From positions 186,001 to 250,000 of the forward strand of contig NZ_JAAZQK010000008.1 in the NCBI RefSeq assembly GCF_012275445.1: DNA of 64,000 bases, in the 5' to 3' direction. This stretch comes from Rhizobacter sp. SG703. GTDB lineage: Bacteria > Pseudomonadota > Gammaproteobacteria > Burkholderiales > Burkholderiaceae_C. Under the pieces are notes generated by a model. The model did not search any database and was not told the origin of the DNA. It was given only the letters and a program-made list of their open reading frames with translations. Below, piece after piece: positions 48,722 through 57,598 of this stretch (the stretch's first letter is position 1; every line of letters begins with the position of its first letter). The translations under genes and the position numbers were made by a program.

Positions 48722-51709
48722 TCAGGCCCCCCCGGCCAGCAGCGCCGCATTGCCGCCCGCGGCGGCGGTGTTGATCGTCAGCGTCTGCTCGGCGCAGAAG
48801 CGGTACAGGTAGTGCGGGCCGCCGGCCTTCGGGCCGGTGCCGCTCAGCCCCTCGCCGCCGAAGGGCTGCACGCCGACCACCGCACCGATCATGTTGCGGT
48901 TGACATAGACGTTGCCGATGCGCGCCGCCTGCGCCAGGCGCAGCGCGCGGCTGTCGATTCGCGTCTGGATGCCCAGCGTCAGCCCGTAGCCGAGCGCGTT
49001 GACCTGCGCCATCACGTCGGCCACGTCGCCGCGCCAGCGCACCACGTGCAGCACCGGGCCGAAGATCTCCTGGCGCAGATCGGCGATGTGCGGCAGCTCG
49101 AACGCGACCGGCGCGACCAGCCGCGGGAAGGTCGAGGTGACCGCGGCCTCGCCGATCAGCGTCGCGCTGCCGCGCAACCGCTCGACATGGCCGCGGATGC
49201 CGGCGAAGGCCTCGTCGTCGATCACCGGGCCGACGTCGGTCGCGAGCAGCGCCGGGTCGTCGACCCGCAGCTCGGCCAGCGCGCCGCGCACCATCTCGAT
49301 CACGCCGTCGGCCACGCCTTCGTGCACGCACAGCAGCCGCAGCGCCGAGCAGCGCTGGCCGGCCGAGCGGAACGCGCTCTGAACGACGGCATCGACCACC
49401 TGCTCCGGCAGCGCGGTGCTGTCGACCACCATCGCATTGATGCCGCCGGTCTCGGCGATCAGCGGCACGATGGGGCCGTCCTTCGCGGCGAGCGCGCGGT
49501 TGATCAGCCTGGCCACCGCGGTCGAGCCGGTGAAGCACACGCCGGCGGTGCGCGCATCGGCGACCAGCGCGGCGCCCACCGTCTCGCCGGGGCCGTGCAG
49601 CATCGCGAGCGCGTCGCGTGGCACGCCGGCCTCGTGCAGCAGCGCGACCATGCGCTGCGCGACGGCCGGCGTCTGCTCGGCCGGCTTGGCCGCCACCGCG
49701 TTGCCGGTCACCAGCGCGGCCACCACCTGGCCGGCGAAGATCGCGAGCGGGAAATTCCACGGGCTGATGCAGGCGAACACGCCGCGGCCATGCAGCTGCA
49801 GCGCGTTGCTCTCGCCGGTCGGGCCGGGCAGCGGCTGCGGGGCGAGGCGGGCCTCGGCCTGGTCGGCGTAGTAGCGGCAGAAGTCGACCGCCTCGCGCAC
49901 CTCGGCCACGCAGTCGCCCAGCGTCTTGTGCGCCTCTTTCACCAGCAGGCCGCAGAACTCGGGCAGGCGGGCTTCGAGCGCATCGCCGGCGCGACGCAGC
50001 ACCGCGGCGCGCTCGGCCAGCGGCGTCTCGTTCCAGCGCGCGAAGCCGGACTGCAGGCGCGCCATCGCGTCGCCGACGTCGGCCACCGTCGATTCGCGCA
50101 CCGGCTCGACAACCGTTGCCGCGAGTGCCGCATCCAGCGGCCTGCGTTCTTCGAGGCAGGCCAGGTCGATGCCGCGCGAGTTGACGCGCGCCCCGGGGCC
50201 GTACAGCGCCCGCGGCAGCGGCTGGCCCGGCGCCGCGGCCGGCGTCAGCGGCGACGCGAGCAGCAGCTCGACCGGCACGTCATTGTCCGACAGCTGGTGC
50301 ACGAACGACGAATTGGCGCCGTTCTCCAGCAGCCGGCGCACCAGGTAGGCCAGCAGGTCGCGGTGCTCGCCGACCGGCGCATAGACGCGCACCGGGATGC
50401 GCGCGTCGCGCATCACCTCGCGGTACACCCCCTCGCCCATGCCGTGCAGCCGCTGCATCTCGAACGGCGCACCGGCGGCCCGCGCCATCTGCACGATCGC
50501 CGCGATGGTGCCGGCGTTGTGCGTCGCGAACTGCGGGTAGATCGCGTCGGCATGGCCGATCAGCGCCCGCGCGCAGGCCAGGTACGAGATGTCGGTGTGG
50601 TGCTTGTGCGTGAAGACCGGGTAGCCGGCCAGCCCCTGTTCCTGGGCGCGCTTGATCTCGCCGTCCCAGTAGGCGCCCTTGACCAGCCGCACCATGAACT
50701 TCAGCCCGTGGCGGCGGGCGATGGCGGCGACCTCGTCGACCACCTGCGGCGCGCGCGTCTGGTAGGCCTGCACCGCGAGCCCGAAGCCGCGCCATTGCGG
50801 AAACGCCTGCGCGATGCGTTGTGCCAGCGCGTCCAGCACGTCGAGCGACAGCTCGAGCCGGTCGCTTTCCTCGGCGTCGATCGTCAGGTTGAGGTTGGCG
50901 CGCGCGGCCGGCTCGATCAGCTGCCAGACGCGCGGCAGCAGTTCGGCACCGACGCGCTCGCGCTGCGTGTCTTCGTAACGCGAGAACAGCGCGCTGAGCT
51001 TGATCGAGATGCCGTCGGCCGATTCGGGGGCTGCGGCGACGCGGCCGCCGGCGATCGCCTCGATCGCGTTCGCATACGACGCCAGGTAGCGCCGCGCATC
51101 GGCCTCGGTGCGCGCGCCTTCGCCGAGCATGTCGTAGCTGAAGCGCAGCCCGGCCTGTTGCTTGCGGGCCGCAGCCGCCTCGCCCATCGCCTCGGCGATG
51201 TGGCGGCCGAGCACGAATTGCCGGCCGAGCAGCTGGATCGCGCGCACCGTCGCGGCCACCACCGTCTGCGCGCCCAGGCGCTTGAACAGCCCGGCGTCGG
51301 CATCGGCCTCCGGCAGGAATTTCTTCGACAGCGAGATCGCGCTGGCCGACAGGCTGGCCAGCATCTGGTGCGGCCCGCCCGACGACGCATCGAACTCGGC
51401 CTTGCCGAGCTGGTCGGCCGTCAGCGCGATCGCGGTCTCGGCATCGGGCACGCGCAGCAGGGCCTCGGCCAGCCGCATCAGCGCGAGGCCCTCGGCGCTG
51501 GAGATCGGGTACTCCCGCAGCAGCGATTCCATCGCCCAGAACGGCGCCGGCTTGTCGCGCACTGCCTGCACCCAGGGCCGCGCCGCGGCCTGCACGGCCG
51601 CCCAGTCGAGCGCCCCGGCCAGGGGTGGCGTCAGGCTTGCTAACAGCTCCAGTTCAGGGCGGTACGGGTAGGGCAGGCGGGCGCGAGCCGGCGGCAAAAA
51701 AATCATCAA
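48722..51709 (-). CDS. putA: bifunctional proline dehydrogenase / glutamate semialdehyde dehydrogenase
   Basis: A 995-residue PutA that oxidises proline to glutamate in two steps. The FAD-binding PRODH barrel lies around residues 170-470 (FMVRLVKGAYWDGEIKRAQE). The aldehyde dehydrogenase domain covers about 530-980, with ISPWNFPLAIFAGQ (NAD site), ETGGINAMVV (general base Glu) and nucleophile Cys787 in SAGQRCSALR. It lacks the ribbon-helix-helix DNA-binding domain of E. coli PutA, so it cannot repress itself; a divergent Lrp-type gene probably does the regulation. The length matches the short, minimalist PutA class. Confidence 0.96.
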   Translation of the reverse strand: MMIFLPPARARLPYPYRPELELLASLTPPLAGALDWAAVQAAARPWVQAVRDKPAPFWAMESLLREYPISSAEGLALMRLAEALLRVPDAETAIALTADQLGKAEFDASSGGPHQMLASLSASAISLSKKFLPEADADAGLFKRLGAQTVVAATVRAIQLLGRQFVLGRHIAEAMGEAAAARKQQAGLRFSYDMLGEGARTEADARRYLASYANAIEAIAGGRVAAAPESADGISIKLSALFSRYEDTQRERVGAELLPRVWQLIEPAARANLNLTIDAEESDRLELSLDVLDALAQRIAQAFPQWRGFGLAVQAYQTRAPQVVDEVAAIARRHGLKFMVRLVKGAYWDGEIKRAQEQGLAGYPVFTHKHHTDISYLACARALIGHADAIYPQFATHNAGTIAAIVQMARAAGAPFEMQRLHGMGEGVYREVMRDARIPVRVYAPVGEHRDLLAYLVRRLLENGANSSFVHQLSDNDVPVELLLASPLTPAAAPGQPLPRALYGPGARVNSRGIDLACLEERRPLDAALAATVVEPVRESTVADVGDAMARLQSGFARWNETPLAERAAVLRRAGDALEARLPEFCGLLVKEAHKTLGDCVAEVREAVDFCRYYADQAEARLAPQPLPGPTGESNALQLHGRGVFACISPWNFPLAIFAGQVVAALVTGNAVAAKPAEQTPAVAQRMVALLHEAGVPRDALAMLHGPGETVGAALVADARTAGVCFTGSTAVARLINRALAAKDGPIVPLIAETGGINAMVVDSTALPEQVVDAVVQSAFRSAGQRCSALRLLCVHEGVADGVIEMVRGALAELRVDDPALLATDVGPVIDDEAFAGIRGHVERLRGSATLIGEAAVTSTFPRLVAPVAFELPHIADLRQEIFGPVLHVVRWRGDVADVMAQVNALGYGLTLGIQTRIDSRALRLAQAARIGNVYVNRNMIGAVVGVQPFGGEGLSGTGPKAGGPHYLYRFCAEQTLTINTAAAGGNAALLAGGA

Positions 51710-51798
51710 AGGTCACCATTGGTGTTAGTTCTACTAGCGTATCTGCTGATCACATGAATTAATCACCGACAAAAAGCCAGTCTCCGAATTCATTCACC
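51710..51798. promoter_or_regulatory. AT-rich divergent promoter region of putA and its Lrp-type regulator
   Basis: Eighty-nine bases, clearly AT-richer than the surroundings, separate the two start codons. CACCATTGGTG is a short inverted repeat near the putA side. Lrp-type proteins prefer such AT-rich sites; I did not identify individual boxes. Confidence 0.5.
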
Positions 51799-52281
51799 AT
51801 GAAAACCAATCACAGCCTCCCTGCCACGCTCGACAAGATCGACGCCCGCATCCTGGGCGCGCTGCAGCAGGACGGGCGCATCTCGAACCTGAAGCTGGCC
51901 GAGACGGTGCACTTGTCGCCGACGGCGGTGCTGGAGCGGGTGAAGCGGCTGACGCGCGACGGCTTCATCCTCGGCTACGAAGCCCGATTGAACCCCGACA
52001 AGCTCGGCGCGGGAATGATGGTCTTCATCGAGGTGGTGCTCGACCGCACGACGCCGGACGTGATGAAGGCCTTCAAGGCGGCGGTGCAGGTGCGCCCGGA
52101 GATCCTCGAATGCCACCTGGTGGCGGGCGGCTTCGACTACCTGATCAAGACCCGCGTGGCCGACATGGGCTCGTACCGCGAGCTGATCGGCTCGGTGATC
52201 TGGAGCCTGCCGGGGGTGCGCGAGACGCACACCTACGCGGTGATGGAGGAAGTCAAGAACACCACCGCGTTGCCGATATAG
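51799..52281 (+). CDS. Lrp/AsnC-family regulator, probable proline-responsive putA activator
   Basis: A 160-residue Lrp protein with helix-turn-helix ILGALQQDGRISNLKLAETV, then VLERVKRLTRDGFILGYEA, and a RAM domain (CHLVAGGFDYLIKTRVADMG). Divergently transcribed Lrp relatives (PutR, BkdR type) activate putA in response to proline, and the position here fits that role. Inference from context; the ligand is not visible in sequence. Confidence 0.9.
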   Translation: MKTNHSLPATLDKIDARILGALQQDGRISNLKLAETVHLSPTAVLERVKRLTRDGFILGYEARLNPDKLGAGMMVFIEVVLDRTTPDVMKAFKAAVQVRPEILECHLVAGGFDYLIKTRVADMGSYRELIGSVIWSLPGVRETHTYAVMEEVKNTTALPI

Positions 52282-52309
52282 GGCCCCCCAGTCGTCGCTG
52301 CGCTCCTGC
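52282..52309 (-). repeat. dispersed intergenic repeat, copy 2
   Basis: Inverted relative to copy 1 at 43270-43294 and placed between two convergent genes. The two differ by two substitutions and a three-base insertion. Confidence 0.6.
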
Positions 52310-52319
52310 GTTTCGCTTC

Positions 52320-53006
52320 TCAACGGGTACCGAAGATCGCGCTTCCTACGCGCACCATCGTCGCGCCTTCGGCGATTGCGGCATCCAGGTCGGCCGACAT
52401 TCCCATCGACAAGGTGTCGAGCGCCAGCCCGCCGGCGTTCAACCGCTCCATCAACTGGCGCAACGCGCGGTGCGGAATCCGCTGTGCCTCCGGTTCGGCG
52501 GCCGGCTCCGGGATCGCCATCAGCCCGCGCAGGCGCACCCGCGGCAGGCCGGCCACCTCGCGTGCCACGGCGGCCACCTCGTCCGGCGCGAGGCCGCTCT
52601 TGCTCGCCTCGCCGCTGATGTTGACCTGCAGGCACAGCTGCAGCGGCGCCAGCTGCGCCGGCCGCTGCTCGCTGAGACGCTGCGCGATCTTCAGCCTGTC
52701 GACCGTGTGCACCCAGTCGAACTGCTCGGCGACGATGCGCGTCTTGTTGCTCTGCAACGGGCCGATCAGGTGCCATTCGATCTGGCTGCGCAGCTCGGCC
52801 AGCGCGGCGATCTTGTCGACGCCCTCCTGCACGTAGTTCTCGCCGAAGCGGCGTTCGCCGGCGGCGAAGGCCTCGCGCACGGCCGGCGGCCCGAAGGTTT
52901 TGGTAACACTCAGCAGCGTGACGCTTCGCACGGGGCGTTGCGAGAGCGCACATGCCCGAGAGATGCGCTGGTGCACTTGTTGTATGTTCGAAGCAATCGT
53001 CGCCAT
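52320..53006 (-). CDS. yggS: PLP homeostasis protein, YggS/PROSC family
   Basis: A 228-residue PLP-binding TIM-barrel protein. The PLP-lysine lies in LLSVTKTFGPPAVREAFAAG; RRFGENYVQEGVDKI and WHLIGPLQSNKTRIV are family signatures, and SMGMSADLDAAIAEGATMVR binds the cofactor phosphate. It controls free pyridoxal phosphate and amino-acid balance rather than catalysing a reaction. It is divergent from pilT, an arrangement also known from Pseudomonas. Confidence 0.95.
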   Translation of the reverse strand: MATIASNIQQVHQRISRACALSQRPVRSVTLLSVTKTFGPPAVREAFAAGERRFGENYVQEGVDKIAALAELRSQIEWHLIGPLQSNKTRIVAEQFDWVHTVDRLKIAQRLSEQRPAQLAPLQLCLQVNISGEASKSGLAPDEVAAVAREVAGLPRVRLRGLMAIPEPAAEPEAQRIPHRALRQLMERLNAGGLALDTLSMGMSADLDAAIAEGATMVRVGSAIFGTR

Positions 53007-53108
53007 AATTCCCCGAGCCTATCCCAAGCCACCAGGGACACCCGGGAACAGGCGGCGCCGCGAGCCCCGCCGACGAGGTGGCCGCTCACAACTCCTTACA
53101 AGCACCCC

Positions 53109-54152
53109 ATGGACATCACCCAACTGCTCGCGTTCTCGGTCAAGAACAAGGCCTCCGACCTTCACTTGTCGGCAGGGCTGCCGCCGATGATCCGCGTGCA
53201 TGGCGATGTGCGTCGCATCAATGTCGATCCGCTCGAGCACAAGCAGGTGCACGAGATGGTCTACGACATCATGAACGACTCGCAGCGCAAGAACTACGAA
53301 GAGACGCTCGAGTGCGACTTCTCGTTCGAGATCCAGGGCCTGGCCCGTTTCCGGGTCAACGCCTTCAACCAGAACCGCGGCGCCGGCGCCGTGTTCCGGA
53401 CCATTCCGTCGAAGATCCTGACGCTCGAGCAGCTGAACACGCCGAAGGTGTTCGCCGAGCTCGCGCTGAAGCCGCGCGGCCTGGTGCTGGTCACCGGCCC
53501 GACGGGCTCGGGCAAGTCGACCACGCTGGCCGCGATGGTCAACCACCTGAACGAAAACGAATACGGCCACGTGCTGACGGTCGAAGACCCGATCGAGTTC
53601 GTGCACGAATCGAAGAAGTGCCTGGTCAACCAGCGCGAGGTCGGCCCGCACACGCTGAGCTTCGCGAACGCGCTGCGTTCGGCGCTGCGCGAAGACCCGG
53701 ACTGCATCCTGGTCGGCGAAATGCGCGACCTCGAAACCATCCGCCTGGCGCTGACCGCCGCTGAAACCGGCCACCTGGTGTTCGGCACGCTGCACACCAG
53801 CTCGGCCGCCAAGACCATCGACCGCGTGGTCGACGTGTTCCCCGCGGCCGAAAAGGAAATGGTGCGCTCGATGCTGTCCGAATCGCTGATCGGCGTGATC
53901 TCGCAGACGCTGTGCAAGCTGAAGGACGGCAGCGGCCGCGCCGCGGCGCACGAGATCATGCTGGGCACCGCGGCCATCCGCAACCTGATCCGCGAGAACA
54001 AGATCGCGCAGATGTATTCGTCGATCCAGACCGGCAACACGGTGGGCATGCAGACGCTCGACCAGAACCTGTCCGACCTGGTCCGCCGCAACATCATCTC
54101 GCCGGCCGAGGCGCGCTCGAAGGCGAAGTTCCCCGAGAACTTCCCCGGCTGA
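53109..54152 (+). CDS. pilT: type IV pilus retraction ATPase PilT
   Basis: A 347-residue hexameric ATPase that depolymerises type IV pili for twitching, DNA uptake and surface sensing. The Walker A is GPTGSGKSTTLAAM, Walker B region CILVGEMRDLETI, His boxes ETGHLVFGTLHTSSA, and the AIRNLIRE motif near the C-terminus is specific to PilT. ATG 53109 begins MDITQLLAFSVKNKASDLHL. A cNMP-binding-domain gene and pilU follow in the same direction. Confidence 0.97.
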   Translation: MDITQLLAFSVKNKASDLHLSAGLPPMIRVHGDVRRINVDPLEHKQVHEMVYDIMNDSQRKNYEETLECDFSFEIQGLARFRVNAFNQNRGAGAVFRTIPSKILTLEQLNTPKVFAELALKPRGLVLVTGPTGSGKSTTLAAMVNHLNENEYGHVLTVEDPIEFVHESKKCLVNQREVGPHTLSFANALRSALREDPDCILVGEMRDLETIRLALTAAETGHLVFGTLHTSSAAKTIDRVVDVFPAAEKEMVRSMLSESLIGVISQTLCKLKDGSGRAAAHEIMLGTAAIRNLIRENKIAQMYSSIQTGNTVGMQTLDQNLSDLVRRNIISPAEARSKAKFPENFPG

Positions 54153-54198
54153 TCGGCCGTCCCGAAGCCGTTGCCGTCCGTCTCCTTCCAGGTGCCGC

Positions 54199-54852
54199 GT
54201 GAAACGACTCTTTGATCGCCTGAAGCGGGGCGGCGACGATGCGGCCGCGGCCGCCAAGGAAGACGCGAACGTCAGCGAATCCGGCTTCTTCTCGACGCAG
54301 TTCATCGACCGCGCCGACGAGACGCCGACGCTGGCCACCTGGACGGCGCGCGCGGCCGCGGTCGGTGCGACGCCGATCGACAACCGGCAGGCCGAGCCCT
54401 TGTTCGCGAAGCTGTGGGGCGCCGACCGCTACGTCGCGGCGCTCAGCGCGGACGAGCTGCTGCGCATGAGCCAGTACCTGCAGTTCGTGCAGGTGCCGGC
54501 CAACCAGGAAGTGATCGGCCAGGACGAGCAGGGCGACTACATGCTGATCGTGCTCGACGGCACGCTGGCGGTCGACCGCATCCAGCCGTGGGGCGGACGG
54601 GCCCGGCTGGCCGAGGCCCGGGCCGGCGACATGCTGGGCGAGATGTCGCTGCTCGACGCGGGCGCCCGCTTCTCCGCCTGCACCACGTTGACGCCGTGTA
54701 CCCTCGCGGTGGTGGATGCGCAGCGATTGGATGAGATGATCATGTTCGAGCCGCGACTCGGCCTGGCCTTGCTGGCCTCGCTGTCGCGGCGTTTGTCATT
54801 GCGTTTGCGGCAGGTCAGCGCCCGGCTGAGTGCCTTGTTGTCCAGCACCTGA
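54199..54852 (+). CDS. cyclic-nucleotide-binding-domain protein between pilT and pilU
   Basis: A 217-residue protein with an N-terminal charged region of about 85 residues and a cNMP-binding beta-barrel at roughly 85-200: VPANQEVIGQDEQGDYMLIV, then ARAGDMLGEMSLLDAGARFS in the place of the phosphate-binding cassette. No DNA-binding domain follows, so it is not a Crp-type regulator. Sitting 46 bases after pilT and 18 before pilU, it probably modulates pilus retraction in response to a nucleotide. GTG start. The nucleotide is not predictable by eye. Confidence 0.88.
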   Translation: MKRLFDRLKRGGDDAAAAAKEDANVSESGFFSTQFIDRADETPTLATWTARAAAVGATPIDNRQAEPLFAKLWGADRYVAALSADELLRMSQYLQFVQVPANQEVIGQDEQGDYMLIVLDGTLAVDRIQPWGGRARLAEARAGDMLGEMSLLDAGARFSACTTLTPCTLAVVDAQRLDEMIMFEPRLGLALLASLSRRLSLRLRQVSARLSALLSST

Positions 54853-54870
54853 CGGGCCAGAGGAAGCATC

Positions 54871-56007
54871 ATGGAAAGAGACCAGGCATCGAAATTCGTC
54901 AACGACCTGCTGCGCCTGATGGTGTCGCGCAACGGGTCCGACTTGTTCCTCACCGCGGACTTCCCGCCGGCCATCAAGGTCGACGGCAAGGTCACCAAGG
55001 TGTCGCCGCAGCCGCTGACCGGCCAGCACACGCTGGCGCTGACGCGCTCGGTGATGAACGACAAGCAGGCCGCCGAATTCGAGCGCACCAAGGAGTGCAA
55101 TTTCGCGATCTCGCCGCAAGGCATCGGCCGCTTCCGGGTGAATGCCTTCGTGCAGCAGGGCCACGTCGGGCTGGTGCTGCGGACGATCCCGCAGACGCTG
55201 CCGACCATCGACAGCCTGAACCTGCCGCAGGTGCTGAAAGACGTGACGATGACCAAGCGCGGCCTGGTGATCTTCGTCGGTGCCACCGGCTCGGGCAAGA
55301 GCACCTCGCTGGCGGCGATGGTCGACTTCCGCAACGAGAACTCGTACGGCCACATCATCACGATCGAGGACCCGGTCGAGTTCGTGCACCCGCACAAGAA
55401 CTGCATCGTCACGCAGCGCGAGGTCGGCCTCGACACCGAAGGCTGGGGCCAGGCGCTGAAGAACACGCTGCGCCAGGCGCCCGACGTGATCCTGATGGGC
55501 GAAATCCGCGACCGCGAAACCATGGAACACGCGGTGGCCTTCGCCGAGACCGGCCACCTGTGCATGGCCACGCTGCACGCCAACAGCGCCAACCAGGCGC
55601 TGGACCGGATCATCAACTTCTTCCCCGAAGAGCGCCGCGCGCAACTGCTGATGGACTTGTCGCTGAACCTGAAGTCGCTGGTGTCGCAGCGGCTGCTGCC
55701 GCGCCAGGAAGGCCGCGGGCGGATCGCCGCGGTCGAGATCATGCTGAACACGCCGCTGATCTCCGAGCTGATCTTCAAGGGCGAGGTCTCCGAGATCAAG
55801 GAGATCATGAAGAAGTCGCGCGAGCTGGGCATGCAGACCTTCGACCAGAGCCTGTTCGACCTCTACGAGAACCACCTGGTGACGTATGAAGACGCGCTGC
55901 GCAATGCCGATTCGGTGAACGACCTGCGGCTGCAGATCAAGCTGAACAGCAACCGGGCGCGCAGCAGCGATCTCTCGGCGGGGACGGAACACCTGACGAT
56001 CGTTTGA
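54871..56007 (+). CDS. pilU: PilT-like ATPase PilU
   Basis: A 378-residue retraction ATPase paralogue. Walker A GATGSGKSTSLAAM, Walker B region VILMGEIRDRETM and His box ETGHLCMATLHANSA are intact; the long C-terminal tail after NDLRLQIKLNSN separates PilU from PilT. PilU works with PilT to increase retraction force. AGAGGAAG precedes the ATG. Same operon as pilT and the cNMP-binding gene. Confidence 0.95.
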   Translation: MERDQASKFVNDLLRLMVSRNGSDLFLTADFPPAIKVDGKVTKVSPQPLTGQHTLALTRSVMNDKQAAEFERTKECNFAISPQGIGRFRVNAFVQQGHVGLVLRTIPQTLPTIDSLNLPQVLKDVTMTKRGLVIFVGATGSGKSTSLAAMVDFRNENSYGHIITIEDPVEFVHPHKNCIVTQREVGLDTEGWGQALKNTLRQAPDVILMGEIRDRETMEHAVAFAETGHLCMATLHANSANQALDRIINFFPEERRAQLLMDLSLNLKSLVSQRLLPRQEGRGRIAAVEIMLNTPLISELIFKGEVSEIKEIMKKSRELGMQTFDQSLFDLYENHLVTYEDALRNADSVNDLRLQIKLNSNRARSSDLSAGTEHLTIV

Positions 56008-56020
56008 GGACGTACCCGCG

Positions 56021-56914
56021 ATGAGCAGCAAGAGCTACGAGCCGATCGCCGCGCAGACCGTGGCCTTCCTGGGCCTGGGCGTGATGGGCCACCCGATGGC
56101 CGGGCACCTGGCGCGCGCCGGTCACAAGGTCACCGTCTACAACCGCACTGCAGCGAAGGCGGCGGCCTGGGTGAAGGAATATGGCGGCGCGAGCGCGGCC
56201 ACGCCGAAGGCCGCGGTGGCCGGGGCCGACCTGGTGTTCGCCTGCGTCGGCAACGATGACGACCTGCGCGCGGTGACCACCGGGCCCGACGGCGCGTTCG
56301 CCGGCATGAAGCCGGGCGCGATCTTCGTCGACCACACCACCGCGTCGGCCGAGGTGGCACGCGAGCTCGATGCCGCGGCGCGCGCGCTCGGCCTGCGCTT
56401 CATCGATGCGCCGGTGTCCGGCGGCAACCTGGGCGCGATCAACGGCGCGCTGACGGTGATGTGCGGTGGCGACGCCTCCGCGTTCGCGAAGGCCCAGCCG
56501 GTCGCGATGGCCTTCGCGAAGGCCGTCACGCTGCTCGGCGAGAGCGGCGCCGGCCAGCTCGCGAAGATGGTGAACCAGATCTGCATCGCCGGGCTCGTGC
56601 AGGGCTTGGCCGAGGCGATCGCCTTCGGCCAGAAGGCCGGGCTCGACATGAAGGCCGTGCTCGGCGTGATCGGCAAGGGGGCCGCGCAGAGCTGGCAGAT
56701 GGACAACCGCGGGCCGACGATGATCGACGGCAAGTTCGATTTCGGCTTCGCGGTCGACTGGATGCGCAAGGACCTGGGCCTGGTGCTCGACGAGGCCAAG
56801 CGCAACGGCGCGCGGCTGCCGGTCACCGCGCTGGTCGACCAGTTCTATGCCGACGTGCAGGCCGGCGGCGGCCAGCGCTGGGACACGTCGAGCCTGATCA
56901 CCCGGCTGAAGTAG
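56021..56914 (+). CDS. 3-hydroxyisobutyrate dehydrogenase-family oxidoreductase
   Basis: A 297-residue beta-hydroxyacid dehydrogenase. VAFLGLGVMGHPMAGHLARA is the Rossmann dinucleotide site, FIDAPVSGGNLGAINGAL the substrate-binding block, and the Lys in GAGQLAKMVNQI the catalytic residue. Members reduce or oxidise 3-hydroxyisobutyrate, tartronate semialdehyde or related acids; YNRT after the second strand suggests NADPH preference. It begins 13 bases after pilU and may ride on that transcript without a pilus role. Confidence 0.92.
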   Translation: MSSKSYEPIAAQTVAFLGLGVMGHPMAGHLARAGHKVTVYNRTAAKAAAWVKEYGGASAATPKAAVAGADLVFACVGNDDDLRAVTTGPDGAFAGMKPGAIFVDHTTASAEVARELDAAARALGLRFIDAPVSGGNLGAINGALTVMCGGDASAFAKAQPVAMAFAKAVTLLGESGAGQLAKMVNQICIAGLVQGLAEAIAFGQKAGLDMKAVLGVIGKGAAQSWQMDNRGPTMIDGKFDFGFAVDWMRKDLGLVLDEAKRNGARLPVTALVDQFYADVQAGGGQRWDTSSLITRLK

Positions 56915-56932
56915 GCGGCCGGGCCAGCCCGC

Positions 56933-57598
56933 TCAGGGCTTGTTGGACGATGAGGCGGGCTTCGGCGGCTCGGCCGGGCGCAGCCGCGCGAGTTCGTCTT
57001 CGCTGACGATCTCGAACACCCGCACCACCTTCTGCACGCCGCTGATGCTGCGTGCCAGGTCGGTCGCGCGGTCGGCTTCGCGTTGCGTGACGATGCCCAT
57101 CAGGTAGACGGTGCCGCGCTCGGTCACCACCTTGAAGGCGTTGGCCATCACGTCGCGCGCATCGATCAGCGTCGCCTTGACCTTGCTGGTCAGCAGCGCG
57201 TCGCTCGCGCCACTGCGGCTGAAGGTGTTGTTGCCGGCCAGCGTGACCTCGTTGACGACGGTGCGCACGTTCTCGAGCTGCGTCACCGCCTGCTCGGCGG
57301 CGGCTTTCTCGGTGTCGGTTTGCACCTCGCCGGTCAGCAGCACCATGCGGTTGTAGCTGGTGACGCTGACGCGCGACTTCTGTTGATCGGTGACCTCGGC
57401 GACGCGCTTGCCGCCCTTCAGTTCGATGGACTGGTCTTCGAGTTGCGCGCCGGAGGTGCGGCGGTCGGTGGCGACCAGCGTGCCGCCGACCATCGCGCCG
57501 CCGATGAAGAGCGCGGCGCAGCCGGACAGGCTCGACGCGGCCACGACGGCGGCCACGACGATCGAGAGGGACGAAAGATGGTTCGAGAGACGCTTCAT
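56933..57598 (-). CDS. dolP: BON-domain outer-membrane lipoprotein DolP (YraP)
   Basis: A 221-residue lipoprotein: signal to LSGCAALFIGGAMVGGT with lipobox Cys27, then two BON domains (about 65-130 and 140-205; VLLTGEVQTDTEKAAAEQ and VYLMGIVTQREADRATDL). DolP binds anionic phospholipid and supports outer-membrane integrity and BAM function in E. coli. The tail is Pro/Ser-rich. Its ATG overlaps the diaA-like stop (ATGA). The order here matches the E. coli yraN-diaA-dolP cluster. Confidence 0.93.
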   Translation of the reverse strand: MKRLSNHLSSLSIVVAAVVAASSLSGCAALFIGGAMVGGTLVATDRRTSGAQLEDQSIELKGGKRVAEVTDQQKSRVSVTSYNRMVLLTGEVQTDTEKAAAEQAVTQLENVRTVVNEVTLAGNNTFSRSGASDALLTSKVKATLIDARDVMANAFKVVTERGTVYLMGIVTQREADRATDLARSISGVQKVVRVFEIVSEDELARLRPAEPPKPASSSNKP

